From Cadophora sp. MPI-SDFR-AT-0126 (lineage: Eukaryota > Ascomycota > Leotiomycetes > Helotiales > Ploettnerulaceae): DNA of 64,000 bases. A program made the translations under genes and the position numbers. A model generated the notes under the pieces. That model was not told the origin of the DNA. It worked only from the letters and a program-made list of their open reading frames with translations, and ran no database searches. Shown here one piece after another: positions 33,730 through 46,248 of this stretch. The stretch lies in NCBI GenBank assembly GCA_020747065.1, contig JAGMVK010000007.1:2666001-2730000 (forward strand). The letters run 5' to 3'. Numbering within the stretch: position 1 is the stretch's first letter; every line of letters begins with the position of its first letter.

Positions 33730-34984
33730 ATGAAGGTCTTAAGCGTTGTCCTGTTCCTTTATGCCTTGTACGGGAGCCAGACGCTCGCAGCTTTTCGTCC
33801 CGACCTCAGAGAGAATGTTCAAGTCGCCGAACTTGAGCCCGATCAAAGAGTCTCCGATAGTGCTACAGAGATTCCTCTGAAAGCATACCCAGGTTCTGAC
33901 TTCGAGATTGCCTTCAAGTGTACGGATGACACAAAACAATTTACCTTCGCAGACCACAAACAATGGGTAGCCTGCTGTCGCCCTGGACAACAGCTTCTGG
34001 TATGTTTTTTCATCCTTTCAGTGCAAATATCACACGTCGCCTTGTCCATTGGATGTGCCCCACGTACAGTCGATATACTGATTAACTCGTTGTCAGGGGA
34101 GTGAATTCACGGCATTCGATTGTTGCGATCCTGGTCAGGAGCTTCTTGGATCTAAAGGAACTGGATACCAGTGTTGCCCACTTGGGAAGACCTACGATGA
34201 GTGCACTGGCGTGTACAAACCGGTGGCTACCTGTCCTGGAATGGAAACTATGGTCAACGGGCAATGTGTCTGCCCATCTGGCACATATCGAACATCCGCT
34301 GGTGTCTGTGAAGTGCTGAAGTGCTCTTCTGGTGTCCAGTCTGGTAAGCCATTACCTTCACTTAAAACGTTCATGAAGCCTTCTAACTGGGAATCAGGAA
34401 AATGCTACACTTTCACTCTCGAGAATGGACATCGCTTCGGCTACAACTCTGCCGGATTCTATACTGCTTCAGAAGAAAGCAGAGCCCAGCAATTCGGGAA
34501 GTTCAAACTTTGCACCAACGAGTACTGCACAACTAGCACCGACATCAATCCCGGTCAGCCATTTTATATCAAAGACATCCACGGCACTGCAAACGGTGGT
34601 CAACACAGCAAACAGTGGTTGAATCACGCCAAGGATGGATCTCACATTACCAAAACTGCGCACTTTTCGCAGGCTGGAATGTTTACCATCACCAAATGGC
34701 CATGTGGCAAGTATTGTCTTAGCGGGAAAGACCATGGTGTTGGGCCAACCTGCCCCACTGAGATGCTTGGGGCTACGTTCACTACAGCCGATGACCAGTC
34801 CTGCGTACCTCTGACTCTACTTGAAGTTCCTTGCGATATTCGATCCCTGGCAAATAATTGCATCTGGGACACTAAAAAGAGGCAGTGCGCTGGCGAAGAA
34901 GAGCTTACAAATTGTAGAGTTCACTTGGACTCATCTTCTCCTATTACCGTGACTGCAGATGCTGAGCGACAGATAGTCTTCTAG
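33730..34984 (+). CDS. secreted cysteine-rich protein, 385 aa, 2 exons
   Basis: Exons 33730-33999 and 34097-34984. A clear signal peptide (VLSVVLFLYALYGSQTLA) is followed by a region in which a short Cys motif is used three times: ACCRPGQQLLGS, DCCDPGQELLGSKG and QCCPLGKTYDECTG, the first two joined by the splice. Next comes a small Cys-rich EGF-like stretch (CVCPSGTYRTSAGVCEVLKC) and a C-terminal domain of about 220 residues with further Cys pairs. This architecture occurs in uncharacterised secreted proteins of filamentous ascomycetes, as far as I recall; no enzyme motif is visible. Secreted, disulphide-rich and next to a lectin-like gene, it could act at the cell surface or in interaction with another organism (inference). 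Confidence 0.75.
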
Positions 34985-35450
34985 GTACTTACCATTCTGT
35001 GGTTCCCGAGTCCAATGTCTGCGCATTCCTTTCTGTCAGGATGGAATGGATTGATGATCCATTTGATAGGACTGGGGCCTAGAGGCCAGCTCGCCATGAA
35101 TGATTATGCCGTCGTTGTTTTGTTTTTCTGATTTTGATTTATGTCGCTAGTCGCTAGCTCTGTCGGTTCTTGATGTTGCTGTCGCTTTCAATTGCAAGGA
35201 AACAGAGTACATTAAGTCGGAAGTGGTCATTGTGGCGGATGTACAGAACTTTCCTCGCAGAACTCAGTGACGTGAAATGAAAATGTGCCCAAGACATTCT
35301 CAGGAGCCCATGAAATACAGACCGACACTTCAAGATTCTCATGACCGCACATGTCTATGCAAGAATCCAAATTGTTCCTGCTGACCACCCGAATCATAAT
35401 CTACCACTGAGTGCTTGACCCCCAAACTGTCCTATCTTTGATCATGTCTC
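34985..35450. other. intergenic, convergent 3' ends
   Basis: No supported gene between the secreted Cys-rich protein and the MFS gene. Confidence 0.5.
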
Positions 35451-37634
35451 CTACATAAGGTATCTGAATGTTAAATCTTCTCTATCGGTGATATCCAAGT
35501 CGTCCTCTACTTCGTTAAGTTCGTTGATTCTCGCATCACTCATTCGCTCCGCTGCCCTGTCTCGTCGAGCATTCTCTCTCATCAAATATATTCTCAGAAT
35601 GATTACGATCGCTGCAGCAATGGAGAAGACTGATAAGATGGTTCTCATTCCCGTCTATTGAATTTCGTGTTAGTAACTATCATTGTGGTGGCATCCTAGA
35701 AGGAGCTTACCTGATATTTTGGGGACTCGCTATCAAGAAAAAAGTGAGGTCCCACGATTCTTCCAGCACAATAGGCGATAAACACCATCGACATGACTGT
35801 AGCTTTCTTGGTGAAACCCATGATGTTTGACGTGACCATGGATGTAGCCATAGGCAGATTCGCCGAAAATGCTGAAGTAAGGCATGCTCCTGCCACACGG
35901 GCAACTCGATGTTCCGCGGGAATAAGGAACATCATCAAAGTTCCAGTGATGCTGTCCAGTGTTAGTATATGCCTTGAAGCCTTTGGGTATGAACGAATTC
36001 TTACCTGACGATCATGAAGAAAATCATGGCGAACAATCTTGCGTTCTTAACGAAGGAGCCAAGGTATGCGCTGTGGTCTGGTCAGATGGCGGCGACTGTG
36101 TGGGTATTGAAAAAAAAAACTGACCCAATCGAAACGAACACAATTTGCGAAACACCAAAAGGTATTTGCAATAGAAGCGTTGAGAACAGATCGAATCCAA
36201 ACCCTTGGATAATTATGTTTCCAAACTACTCATCTTGGTCAGATCTCCTAAATTGAATTCGGTTTTGTGGGGATGGACAAGGAGAACTGACACCAGAAAG
36301 GCCACCAGTGGCAACATTTACGCAGAATGTATTCATGGTAAGCAGCCAAGCTTGTGGATCTTTGATGGCCTCCAGAATCTGGCTCTTCTTGTATTTTCCT
36401 GTCTTCCTACTTCCGTTGCCCTGCACTCTTTGCACTGCCAATTTTTGTTCGTCGGGGGTGAGGAAATATGCAGTCGAAGGATGTGAGGGCAAAGTGAAAA
36501 ACAGAATGGCGCCGAAAAATACAGTGGCCGCACCGTATATCAGGAATAAGCACTACAGTTTGATCAATGCGTTTCTCGAGTTCCTTGGCTGCCAATACTT
36601 ACTCGCCATACCGCGAGTTTGCCATCAATGTGGGCGATTCCATATGCAATCAAGCCACCAGTGATACCAGCGATACCATCACCAATGAAGAATGCACACT
36701 GTCGGAAAGGTTGCTCTTCTCGCTTGTAGAACATTCCTATCAAGATGGCGAAGGCAGGGACCACTGTCGCTTCGCCAATGCCGAGGAAGAAGCGCACAGC
36801 CATGAGGCCGGCGCCGTTCTTACAAGCAGCATGAAGCATGAGAATCATAGCCCAAGCGATACTGTAAAAGATCGATCAGATGATGATTCGACCTCGAGAC
36901 CGAAGTGACTTACACTGTGATGGAAACGTATCTACCGATCGGGAATTTGACGATCAAAACCGAAGTTGGATATGAGAAGAACAAGTACCCGAAGAAGAAG
37001 ATAGAATTCGCCCACGAGTACTGCTGGTCATGCAAGTTCTGAGGAATAGGTCAACCATCTGTGTCTGACAATATAGAATCAGAGCCGTTTTTGAAGCACA
37101 TACCAGGTCGGGTATAATCCCAAGAATGGAAGCAAACCCGATTGAGCCTTTGTCAAGATATTGGAGAAAATAGCATATGATGAGAAGAGGGACCAGCCTA
37201 TAAGGCACTTAGATTCGATGTCTGAGAATTTCATTTTCAGTGATGGCTTACCGAAGATCAATTTTCCTCAGAAGGCGCGTTTCTGCAGCGGATGTTTGAG
37301 TTGTGGTTCCTTCATTCTCACTAGTTGGGCGATGAATGCTGAAGACTCTGGTAACCCCAACTTTTTGGGCTTTCCCATCTTTAGACGTGTATTCAGTGGG
37401 CTCTTCAGAAGCTGATCGTGCATTGAGATCATTTCGATGCAAGAAATCGAAGTTCTCATAACCCAAGATCGGCATCATGTTCGAAGAAGACGCTTGACTA
37501 CTAGTGTGAGGTCCTGAAGGTGTGAGGTTTGATACTGAGTCTGGGTTGTGTCCAGGAAAAGTGTTGTATGATAATTCACCACGGAAGACCAAAGATTCAT
37601 TCTCGTTCATATAATCATCATTCTGGCCCCCCAT
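35451..37634 (-). CDS. MFS permease, anion:cation symporter (Dal5/ACS) type, 577 aa, 9 exons
   Basis: Exons 37634-37252, 37197-37104, 37038-36914, 36861-36603, 36552-36292, 36225-36125, 36070-36005, 35951-35711 and 35654-35451. Introns are all 50-66 nt and the joined frame is intact. A long hydrophilic N-terminus of about 125 residues precedes TM1 (LVPLLIICYFLQYLDKGSIGFASILG), which carries the ACS family signature. The loop between TM6 and TM7 has the usual PDEQKLAVQRVQ block, and the C-terminus is acidic (ELNEVEDDLDITDRED). Plasma-membrane carrier for small organic anions or related nutrients; substrate unknown. It is the second ACS-family permease in the window and differs from the one at 12381 in intron positions and N-terminus. 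Confidence 0.9.
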
Positions 37635-39129
37635 CTCTCCCCTCTTTCAGCTTCTTTCTTTTGCAAAACCTACACACAAATGTTGCAGGAATCGAGACCG
37701 AGTCTGATCTTTGGTGGCTGCCCGTTGACGGATATGATAGGAAATCACAATCATAATGACATGTTGTAAAGTTTATTTGGTCCTATAGACTGGGCTTCAG
37801 GTTGATCTGGCTGAAGTAGTATCGCCCACGTGATTTGAACACCGCGGGGGAGGCGGTTAATCCTCGATTAAAATGCAGTATGCATGCAAGGTCTACACCA
37901 CCAAAGGCGCTGGACCAGTCATGCGAATAGATATTTACAACATCCATCCATACACCGCTTCTAGAGGTCCATCTGCCTTGCCCCCACGCTCTCAAATGCT
38001 CATTATTGACAACAGTTTATTGCCCACTAGAAGTTGTTGGTTGCTGCTAAGCGAAGAGTTGCAATACCCAAGGCCTTACCACTTAAGCAATGAGTTTGCG
38101 TCTCTCTCAAAATCGGGAAAGTCAGATCAGTCTTTATATGATTCTATTTATCACGGCGTATCAAAATGTAAAGCAGACTAAGATTTCTTTTGCTGGATTT
38201 ATTTGCTGGAAGCAGTCCTTCTGGACGGGGCGAGTCATGCTGTGTCATGCGGCCGGTTAATCATTGAACTCTAAAATCGCACTAAGAGAGGTTCAAACCA
38301 ATGATAATCCTGAGCAAAATCCGGTTTGTGCAAATTGAGCGGTGGAAACCTCCGGCGGTCCCATGAGGTATCTTTGAAGTTTGAGTGTCACATATCTGGC
38401 TGAATACTGGTACTGAGTACCGGGGGCAGGGCAAGAAATTGAACCTCGGACAACATGCGACCGGAATGGTCAGCCAAGACGGAAAATTCACCTCTTCAAG
38501 CATGGATACAGAGCCTCCTGTCATGGGAGGAATAGCAGCTCTGTTACGTGTTATCCCCGAGTACCGACGTTGTAGCCCAAGAAGTCAGCACCTCTGGTCG
38601 TAGCCTTCTAGTTGGCGCGAAATGGAACCCGACGGCCTAAAAGCCAGGTATGTCTACGCCAACAATGATTTCGCAATACGAGAGCTGTTCAAATCACATT
38701 ACAATACTGTTCGTCAGCAGCTCCATATTTGAGCAAAAGGCAAATCGATTGGCGATCGTTGGCAGAGCCGAAACTCTCAAAAAAGGTTAATGTGAGATTC
38801 ACGACCAACAGACTTTGAACCCTTGAACCTGTCCTCCTCGCCATGGGAAACCTGTAGATTTGTGGTAGATCCGAATGTAAATCCGAATTTAAGTAGAAGT
38901 ATAGACTTTTCGAGATGTTTTGGGGTTTCAGGCTCATTTCTCCCAAGATGAGGCGAAACCTAACTAATGTCAGAAACCCCTGGATGTTAATCATTCTAAG
39001 TTTGCTGTCTGGACTTTCTCTATAACACGGACAGTCTGTTATCAATGATGCAGAGTCCATTTAGGGCACCATTCTGGGGGCTTTCTGGTCCGGAAAAGAT
39101 ATCGCAGCAAGAAACATAACCCCTCGAAG
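37635..39129. promoter_or_regulatory. divergent promoter of two MFS genes, 1.5 kb
   Basis: No supported gene; frames of 102-123 codons at 37873-38181 and 38689-39060 are without pattern. Contains both transporter promoters. Confidence 0.45.
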
Positions 39130-41174
39130 ATGGTATCTGCCACGAAATACTCGCTACTCGCAGAGGAAGAGAAGTCTTCTCTTGATCTGGAGCGCTGTGA
39201 GACGAACGCGACCAAAGAAACTACGGACACTACCACCAGGGAAGGCTGCAAAATCGATGGCGAAGATATTCATGAAGTCGAGAATGACGAGGAACAAAGA
39301 GTCCGTGGCTGGTCCGTATGTAATACTTGTGCACTCTTGATTCACCAAGACAATATACTAACTTGCAACAGTGGGCACTTCTGGTTGCTGGCGTAGCATC
39401 TGCGATGTTCTTCTACTGCTTAGACAAAAGCATCACTACTATTCTCATTCCAGTTATTGTATCGGAGCTGGGCGAGGCATCCAAATTACCCTGGGTCTTT
39501 GTTGGGTAAGTTCGATCCACTTTACTGCGTCCACCTCTCATCAAAGCCTGCTTCTGCTAACATGGAAAAGTTTCGGGTTAGGATCTCTTTCTCTCACACT
39601 TCCCATTGGCAAAATATACATTCTTTTCAATGCCAAGATACTTTATTTGGGATTTCTTGCCGTCTTCATGTTTGGCTCAGCCCTGTGTGGTGCAGCATGG
39701 AACATGAATGCCTTGATCATTGGACGAGTATTGGCAGGAGTGGGAGGCATTGGGGTATATACGGGTATCATGACAATATTGACAACTCTGACAACTGAGA
39801 AAGAGAGACCTGTGTACTTGGGAGTCACGTAAGTCTTGTCTTATCTATCTCCTGCCAGTTTTATCATGCTAAGAAATGGATACAGCGGACTTTTCTGGAG
39901 CATAGGTCGAGTCGTCGGTCCTGTCTTTGGCGGTCTCCTTGGCAGCAATTCGTGGAGATGGACATTTTACATTAACCTTCTCGTCTGCGGCGCTTTCGCT
40001 CCAGTCTATATCTATCTCCTTCCAAACATGCCGTCAAAGTCGAAAACAGCTACGAACTCACGACTACAGACCTTTGACTCACTAGGCGCTGGTCTAAGCA
40101 TTTGTACCATCATTACGGTATTTACCAGCATCAATTCCGGAGGGACTCGCTTTCCATGGGGTAGCCCCACGATGATTGGAATCTGCTCTCTTGCAATTAT
40201 TTTTTTGACACTTTTCTCTGCCCAACAATTGTTCTGCTTCGGAACTACGTCAGAAGACCGAATATTCCCTGTCAACATGATGTTCAATCGCAACGTCTTG
40301 ATGGTTTTCATCATTGGATCAACGAGCAGTATCGCTGCTTTCGTGCCTACAAACTTCATTTCTCTGTATTTCCAGTTCACTCGAGGAGATTCTGCTTTGG
40401 ATGCAGCATTGAGGCTCCTGCCAATGATCATCGCGATGTCTGCTGTTATGCCACTCTGTGGATACTTGATTCCCAAGATTGGCCACCTTGTATGGTGGCC
40501 CATTGTTGGAAGTCTGATTGCTTTGCCGGGGTTTGTGTACATGAGTAAGTGAAAACATGTTCTCCAACCACAAATAGTCTTAATGTCTGACATGGAACAG
40601 TTGCTCTTCATGTTGAATCATCGCCGACGTTGATTTACATATCCGAAGCTTTGATTGGGGCAGGCATGGGCTCCTACCTGCAAATTCCGTACACCCTGGT
40701 GGGACCATACATTTCCAAAGATCAGAAACAGGAGGCAATGAGTTTCATCATTATCTGTAAGCAAATTCACTTCTCCCTTTGAGAGTCTCCCTACTAACAC
40801 TTCTTCCTCATTCAAGCTCAAGTTGGCTCAATTGCATTGTCGATGTCAACATCAACAGCCATGTTCACCAATTTCGCCACGTCCTGGCTGAAAGAACGAC
40901 TGCCTGAAATGTCATCAACCAGCATAGAGAAGCTGTTATCGGGAACAAGCGGGTCGCTTGATGACTTTCCAGCATCAAAGATAGGCGATGTGCTGGATAT
41001 TCTAGTGAAGGCGATGCAGCCTGCGTAAGTCCAAGCGATTCCGTGAGCCGTGTACGCTAAGCTGACGTTGATAGATGGATCATCACTTTGGCCGCTGGCA
41101 TTGTTTGTATCCTTGCAGCAGCGAATTTGATCTTTAATTCTAGAAGAATGGCGAGGACTCCAATAGATGGATAA
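39130..41174 (+). CDS. MFS drug-efflux transporter, DHA2 (14-TM) type, 566 aa, 7 exons
   Basis: Exons 39130-39315, 39372-39505, 39571-39828, 39886-40544, 40601-40756, 40817-41024 and 41075-41174. A hydrophilic, acidic N-terminus of about 60 residues is followed by TM1 with LDKSITTILIPVIVSELG, the efflux-family counterpart of the LDxTIV signature. The antiporter motif C is present as GRVVGPVFGGLLG. The number and spacing of hydrophobic blocks fit the 14-TM drug:H+ antiporters that export toxic compounds and secondary metabolites. Short basic C-terminus (RRMARTPIDG). No biosynthetic backbone gene is near it, so self-protection against an own metabolite is not indicated. Confidence 0.9.
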
Positions 41175-41644
41175 AGTAGAGGATACTGGGAATTAACTAA
41201 ACACATCCTTGAAATTACAGGCTTGCATGAAGAAAATTGGGAATATCACAGACGCTGTAAACACTTGCTCGGCTGGGACGCAGCAACACCGGTAAGCGAG
41301 CCCCTCCTCGTCCAGGTAAGGAGGTATTGTCTCAACACGACTTGATTCTTTACGGTTGCGTGGAAGTTCAATATCCACTGTAGCTTAAGATACACCCCCG
41401 TGTGAGCATCCCCATAACCGTAAAATGCCTTTGATTCGCATGGAGCTGTATCTGAAGTTCTCCAACACGTGACATGTGTCAAATCTCGGTGCAGCCAGTG
41501 ACCCGAATCCCGATGGACTAAACTCGAACATCAGCACTGTGGAATCTCTTCCTCGAGGTCTCCGACTCCGTCCTTCAGCATCCTCCTCTGCTATCGAGGA
41601 GATAAAGTTGAGAGCAACAGCAGTTATTTCCACAGAGGATTAAA
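41175..41644. other. intergenic; promoter of D-lactate dehydrogenase
   Basis: No supported gene. Confidence 0.5.
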
Positions 41645-43607
41645 ATGATGTCTTCTTCAACACGAGCGCGGCCACTGTGGGGCATAATTTCCAGAAGCGT
41701 TCAAAATCCCACCCCAAAGACAGCATCAAAATCGAAACGCTATAACAGCACATTTGAATCGAAACCATACAAGCCATCATCACCGAACTCATCAAGTAAA
41801 TCCTCATCTTCTCCAAAATGGACGCCCATCATGGCCCTTGCATTTGGAGGCGGTCTTGGACTAGCATGGGTGACGGGACGGGCATATCAGAAAGCCCAAC
41901 AGCTGAATATTGATTATGCCAGGGAAGATAAGTTCAGGCCGCCGAGATATGGGAGCGTGAAGGATATGATGAAGGTGATCTCCGGCCCTGTCTTCTCTTC
42001 TAAGAGGCTCACGAAGTCACGAATTAGGGAGGGTTGAGGTTGACCACGTGACAGGCCGTTCAAGAAATCGAAGCAGCCCTCGGTCCAGAAAGCATCAGCA
42101 TGGATCCATCTGATCTAAAACACCACGGAGAATCTCAATGGTCGCCCGCTAACATCGAAACCCTCCCCATCGCCGTCGCCTACCCCAAATCTACCGCTGA
42201 AGTCTCAACCCTCGGCAAGATATGCCACAAGTACAAAGTTCCCATGACAGGCTTCTCAGGCGGCAGTTCGCTCGAAGGCAATTTCTCCGCACCACATGGA
42301 GGCATTAGTGTTGATTTTATGCATATGGATAAAGTCCTCGCTTTCCATGAAGATGATATGGATGTTGTTGTGCAGCCTGCTGTCGGGTGGGTTGATCTCA
42401 ACAAGGAGATTGCGAAAAGTGGACTTTTCTTTCCTGTAGATCCCAGTCCGAGTGCCAAGATCGGAGGGATGATTGGAACAAACTGTAGTGGGACTAATGC
42501 GGTGAGATATGGGACTATGAAAGACTGGGTGCTGAATATGACAGTTGTTCTTGCGGATGGGCAAGTCATCAAGACGAGGGGAAGACCGAGGAAGTCAGCT
42601 GCGGGGTATAATCTCAACGGCATCTTTGTGGGTTCAGAAGGTACCCTCGGACTGGTGACAGAAGTTACTTTGAAACTTGCTGCGGTGCCAAAGGAGTTCA
42701 ATGTTGCTGTGGTGGCATTTCCAACAGTCAAAGATGCGGCAGCTACCGCTACGGCCGTGATGAGAGCGGGAGTTCCAGTAGCAGCAATGGAGTTTCTTGA
42801 TGAGAAAATGATGGAAGTTCTCAATAAAGGAGGTCACACTGCGCCCAAGACCTGGAAAGAGGCACCAACTCTATTCTTTAAGTTTTCAGGCACCAAGGGA
42901 AGCATCGCGGATAATATCAAAGAGGTACAGTCAATATCGAAAGCACATAATGGAGGTGGATTTCAGTTTGCAAAAGATAAGAAAGAGCAAGATCTCATAT
43001 GGTCAGGGAGAAAGCAGGCTTTGTGGAGCTTGCTGGCCGCCAGACCTGAGGGCACAGAGCTGTGGACGACGGATATTGCTGTGCCGGTCTCGAGACTGGC
43101 GGATATCCTTGGTACAAGACTTGCCCTCTCCTTACCTTTTCTCCTTTTTGGCCTTACGCGACGACATATGCTGACCGTGAACAGAGGAGTCAAGAAAGGG
43201 CCGCGAAGAACTCGGCCTCTTCTCCTCAGTCGTCGGCCACCTCGGTGATGGAAACTTCCACGAAGCCATCATGTATCATCGGCAAGATGTCGAAGAGACA
43301 GCTGCCGTCGACGAACATGTCAAGAATATGATAGCAAAAGCCCTTGAGATGGAAGGCACCACTACTGTATTTCCCTACCCCGCTCCCCAACTCACGGTTT
43401 TGAATGGCAAATAGCTGAAACAAAACACAGGGCGAACATTCCATTGGTCTTTTCAAGAAACACGAACTCCTCCAAGAAGTCGGGCCAGAGACGCTCGGCG
43501 TCATGAAAAGCATCAAACAAGCCCTCGATCCACACTGGTTAATGAATCCAGGCAAGATATTCGACACGCCGGTAGTTCATGGGCGGGTATGGAAGTGGCA
43601 GAAATAG
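41645..43607 (+). CDS. DLD1: mitochondrial D-lactate dehydrogenase (cytochrome), 581 aa, 4 exons
   Basis: Exons 41645-41974, 42055-43111, 43185-43366 and 43431-43607. The N-terminus is Arg/Ser-rich (mitochondrial presequence) followed by one membrane segment (IMALAFGGGLGLAWVTG), as in inner-membrane Dld proteins. The FAD-binding PCMH domain has PMTGFSGGSSLEGN and GMIGTNCSGTNAVRYG; the oxidase C-terminal domain has GHLGDGNFHEA, and GEHSIG stands where GEHGVG/GEHGIG is usual. Oxidises D-lactate to pyruvate and passes electrons to cytochrome c. Length is normal. A second in-frame ATG at 41648 is equally possible as start. The gene is close to (108 bp) and convergent with the hydrolase gene that follows. 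Confidence 0.95.
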
Positions 43608-43715
43608 GGTTTGACATAGAGTTCTGTACAATATCTAGCTGTACAATATGAAACACAGGCCGAGAAGTCCGGCCTTGATCTGGTTCTGGAACTACAGCAT
43701 GAAGGGGATAAAGGT

Positions 43716-45003
43716 TCATTCCTTCTTCTGCTCACCCTTCACAATCTCCAACAACCTCTCACTAATCCAACTCCCCTCCATCCCAATCCCATACACATAA
43801 CTAACATGATTCTCACCCCACACCATCTCAACATCCAGCCCTCCAGCCCCATCCTCATCCTCCCCACCAAAACCCTCCTCCCAAACCCCCTCACACCCCT
43901 CCGTCCCCTTCACAATCTCCTCAAACTCCCACTCCCCCAAAAAGAACCTCATTTTCGGACCCCTCCACCCCTTCTCTCCCTCATACTTCCCCTCCCGCGA
44001 CTCTCTCTTCTGCCTTTCAACCACCTCTCTCAAGAGCGCAACAGGCATCTCGCGTCGAATCCGCTCTTTATCCTCCGTGCGGTGATACTTCGGCATATTG
44101 ATGCTGGTTGGTGGATTATCGACATCGTACCATAGACCGGCGGAGAGGAAGATGAATGTTGAATTGGTGATTATGGCTTCCCACTCATCACTCTTCTCCT
44201 CCTCATTCCCTTTCACAATCGGTCTAGGATTCTTGTCAAGAAACCCACCCCACAGCGCCGTCCCAATACAACTTCCCCCTGCCGAATGCCCAATAACCGT
44301 CAGAGAAGTAGCCGGACATCCGCCATATCGTGGACTATTAGTGATAGCCCACGAAATAGCGAGGGAGGCGTCTATTGCGCCGGAGGGATGCGCTGCTTTA
44401 GGGAGGAGGCGGTAGGTTGCGCTTATGAGGATGGTGGAGTTTGTGGCGAGGAATTTGCCTTGGGGTAGTGGAGTTAGATGGGGGCTTAGGGATGTGGCGA
44501 GTGAGGGAGGGGACGAGGAGGGAGGATTGTGGGAGAAGGGATAGGTACCGATGTTTGAGTGGAAAAGAGGCGTCACGTCCGTATCGCCGAATACCATTCC
44601 TCCCCCGTGGAAGAAGATCACGACGGGGAGTTTACTCTCGGGAGTTGCGCCTTTCGGGTAGTATATCTACGTAGACTCTCATCACGGATTAGCCTCATAT
44701 TCAAACTTCATCCCTAATCCTCTTCTCCCTTCTCTTGTCTCCTTTCCGTCCTTCTCTCACTAAGTACCACTTACAAAAATGAAAACCAAGAAATAAATCA
44801 GAACCACTTACATCCAACCTCTGCCTCTCATCATCCCCACCATACCTTATCCCCTTCTCAACTCCAACACCCGAATAATCCTTTCCCTCAAGCTCGTGGA
44901 TTTTAGTAATTAGATCTACCATCTCTGCATTTGTCTGGCTGTTGAATTTCTTGCCCCATTTTTGGATTGAGGATGCGAGAGCGGTGCGGGCTTCGCCGGC
45001 CAT
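43716..45003 (-). CDS. alpha/beta hydrolase of the HSL/GDXG type, 380 aa, 2 exons
   Basis: Exons 45003-44812 and 44666-43716, with a 145-nt intron. The oxyanion-hole motif is FFHGGGMVFGD, the nucleophile elbow is IGHSAGGS, and a His in GENHVSYVYG near the C-terminus completes the triad; the acid is probably in the acidic stretch before it. The N-terminal 64 residues resemble the cap region (IHELEGKDYSGV). Esterase or lipase acting on small or acylated substrates; no signal peptide. The coding strand is unusually G/A-rich from residue about 210 on, giving a run of Glu, Gly and Asp (EEGFGGEDEDGAGG), and the insertion SHNPPSSSPPSLATSLSP after the HGGG motif is longer than usual. Substrate unknown. 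Confidence 0.85.
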
Positions 45004-46248
45004 GGTTATGGTTATGGTTGTGAGTGAGTGGCGGGGTTAGGTGTGAGGTGTTGGATTGAGAGGTGAGGATTTGAGAGTGGATGTCTTAAACACTTTTGAA
45101 ATTGAAGTTGATTAGTCTGAAGGGGGATGAAAGGTTGTTGGACATCTAAGGCAAATACAATTCGTCTAAGTGGACAATTCCTTCATGGTTAGAGTTCAGA
45201 GTTCGAGAGTGGGGGATTAGTTCAATATTGTAGCGCAGCGTCACATCATGTATTCCGTCAGAACGACATTGAATCTTACTTCAATTCCAATGTTGATTTC
45301 GACGTTCCTGCAAAACAGGAAGTGAGCAGAGACCTTGATGATATCCTCGCATGCATGCATACGTCTAAACAAGCATACTGGACCCGCATCACAACGCCTG
45401 AAGAGAGTATCTCAGAGCTTCGGACCGAGGAAGGGAAATCCAGACTCCTACTTATGTACACTACGAAGACACTTCAACATAACATCAAGCATATTACTCG
45501 AACTACAACCACCAGATCTTTTCCTCCCTTCCCCTCCCACGCCCAGAGTGCAGTAGACGCTAAGCGAATCCGACTTCACTTTTCCTCTCCGCGGAGTCAT
45601 CAGTGAACAGCATCCTCATCCACTAAGACAGCTAAGCAAGTCAATCAATCAAATCCCAAGCCAAATATTCTGTTGCATTTCTTAGAAACTAATCTCATCA
45701 TACTTCCTTTAAGTGCGCTCGCTCACAATTCATATCCTTGATTGAATCAAAGATCTCAGAGATGTGTACTCACTTTCTTGCCTCTGGGAGATGGAGAATG
45801 GGAAGTGAAGATATCGCCGCAGGAACAGTAATGCTGTAGGCTTAGAGCTCCTTAATCTTTTCATTCTTCTTCCACTCTAGAATCCTGCATCTCTTTCTTG
45901 CCTGTAGCCGTGCCCCAAGTTCACCAAGGGAGGAAGGAGGGCATGCAGTCAAAATAGAGCGGTGGTGACGAACGAAGTACAAGTCTACCTCAAGTTCACA
46001 ACAAAGTAGCAATTCAAAAGCTGGGGTATGCAATTCATGTCATTCAGTCCAATCCACCACTTTCCTCTACCTCTACCTTTAAGTACTGCTGTTCTCCACC
46101 ACCTCCCCACATCTCATCAAAGCTCAACGCAACCAAAGCACAGCGCATCAGGCAAGTATTCATATTCCCTCCCAAACGCCCATCTTCCGCCTCTCCCCTT
46201 CTCTCTCCCCCTTCCCCTCATTTCCACAGTCCACGGCATTAACACCCC
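45004..46248. other. intergenic, 1.2 kb
   Basis: Promoter of the hydrolase and 3' side of ATX1. Pyrimidine-rich tracts around 46060-46240. No supported gene. Confidence 0.5.

Noticed and set aside
40012..40611. 199-codon minus-strand frame
   Set aside because: Antisense to the membrane segments of the DHA2 transporter; no independent pattern.
42180..42824. 214-codon open frame antisense to the D-lactate dehydrogenase gene
   Set aside because: Lies fully inside strongly conserved DLD1 coding sequence and its translation has no family pattern; a shadow of codon bias.
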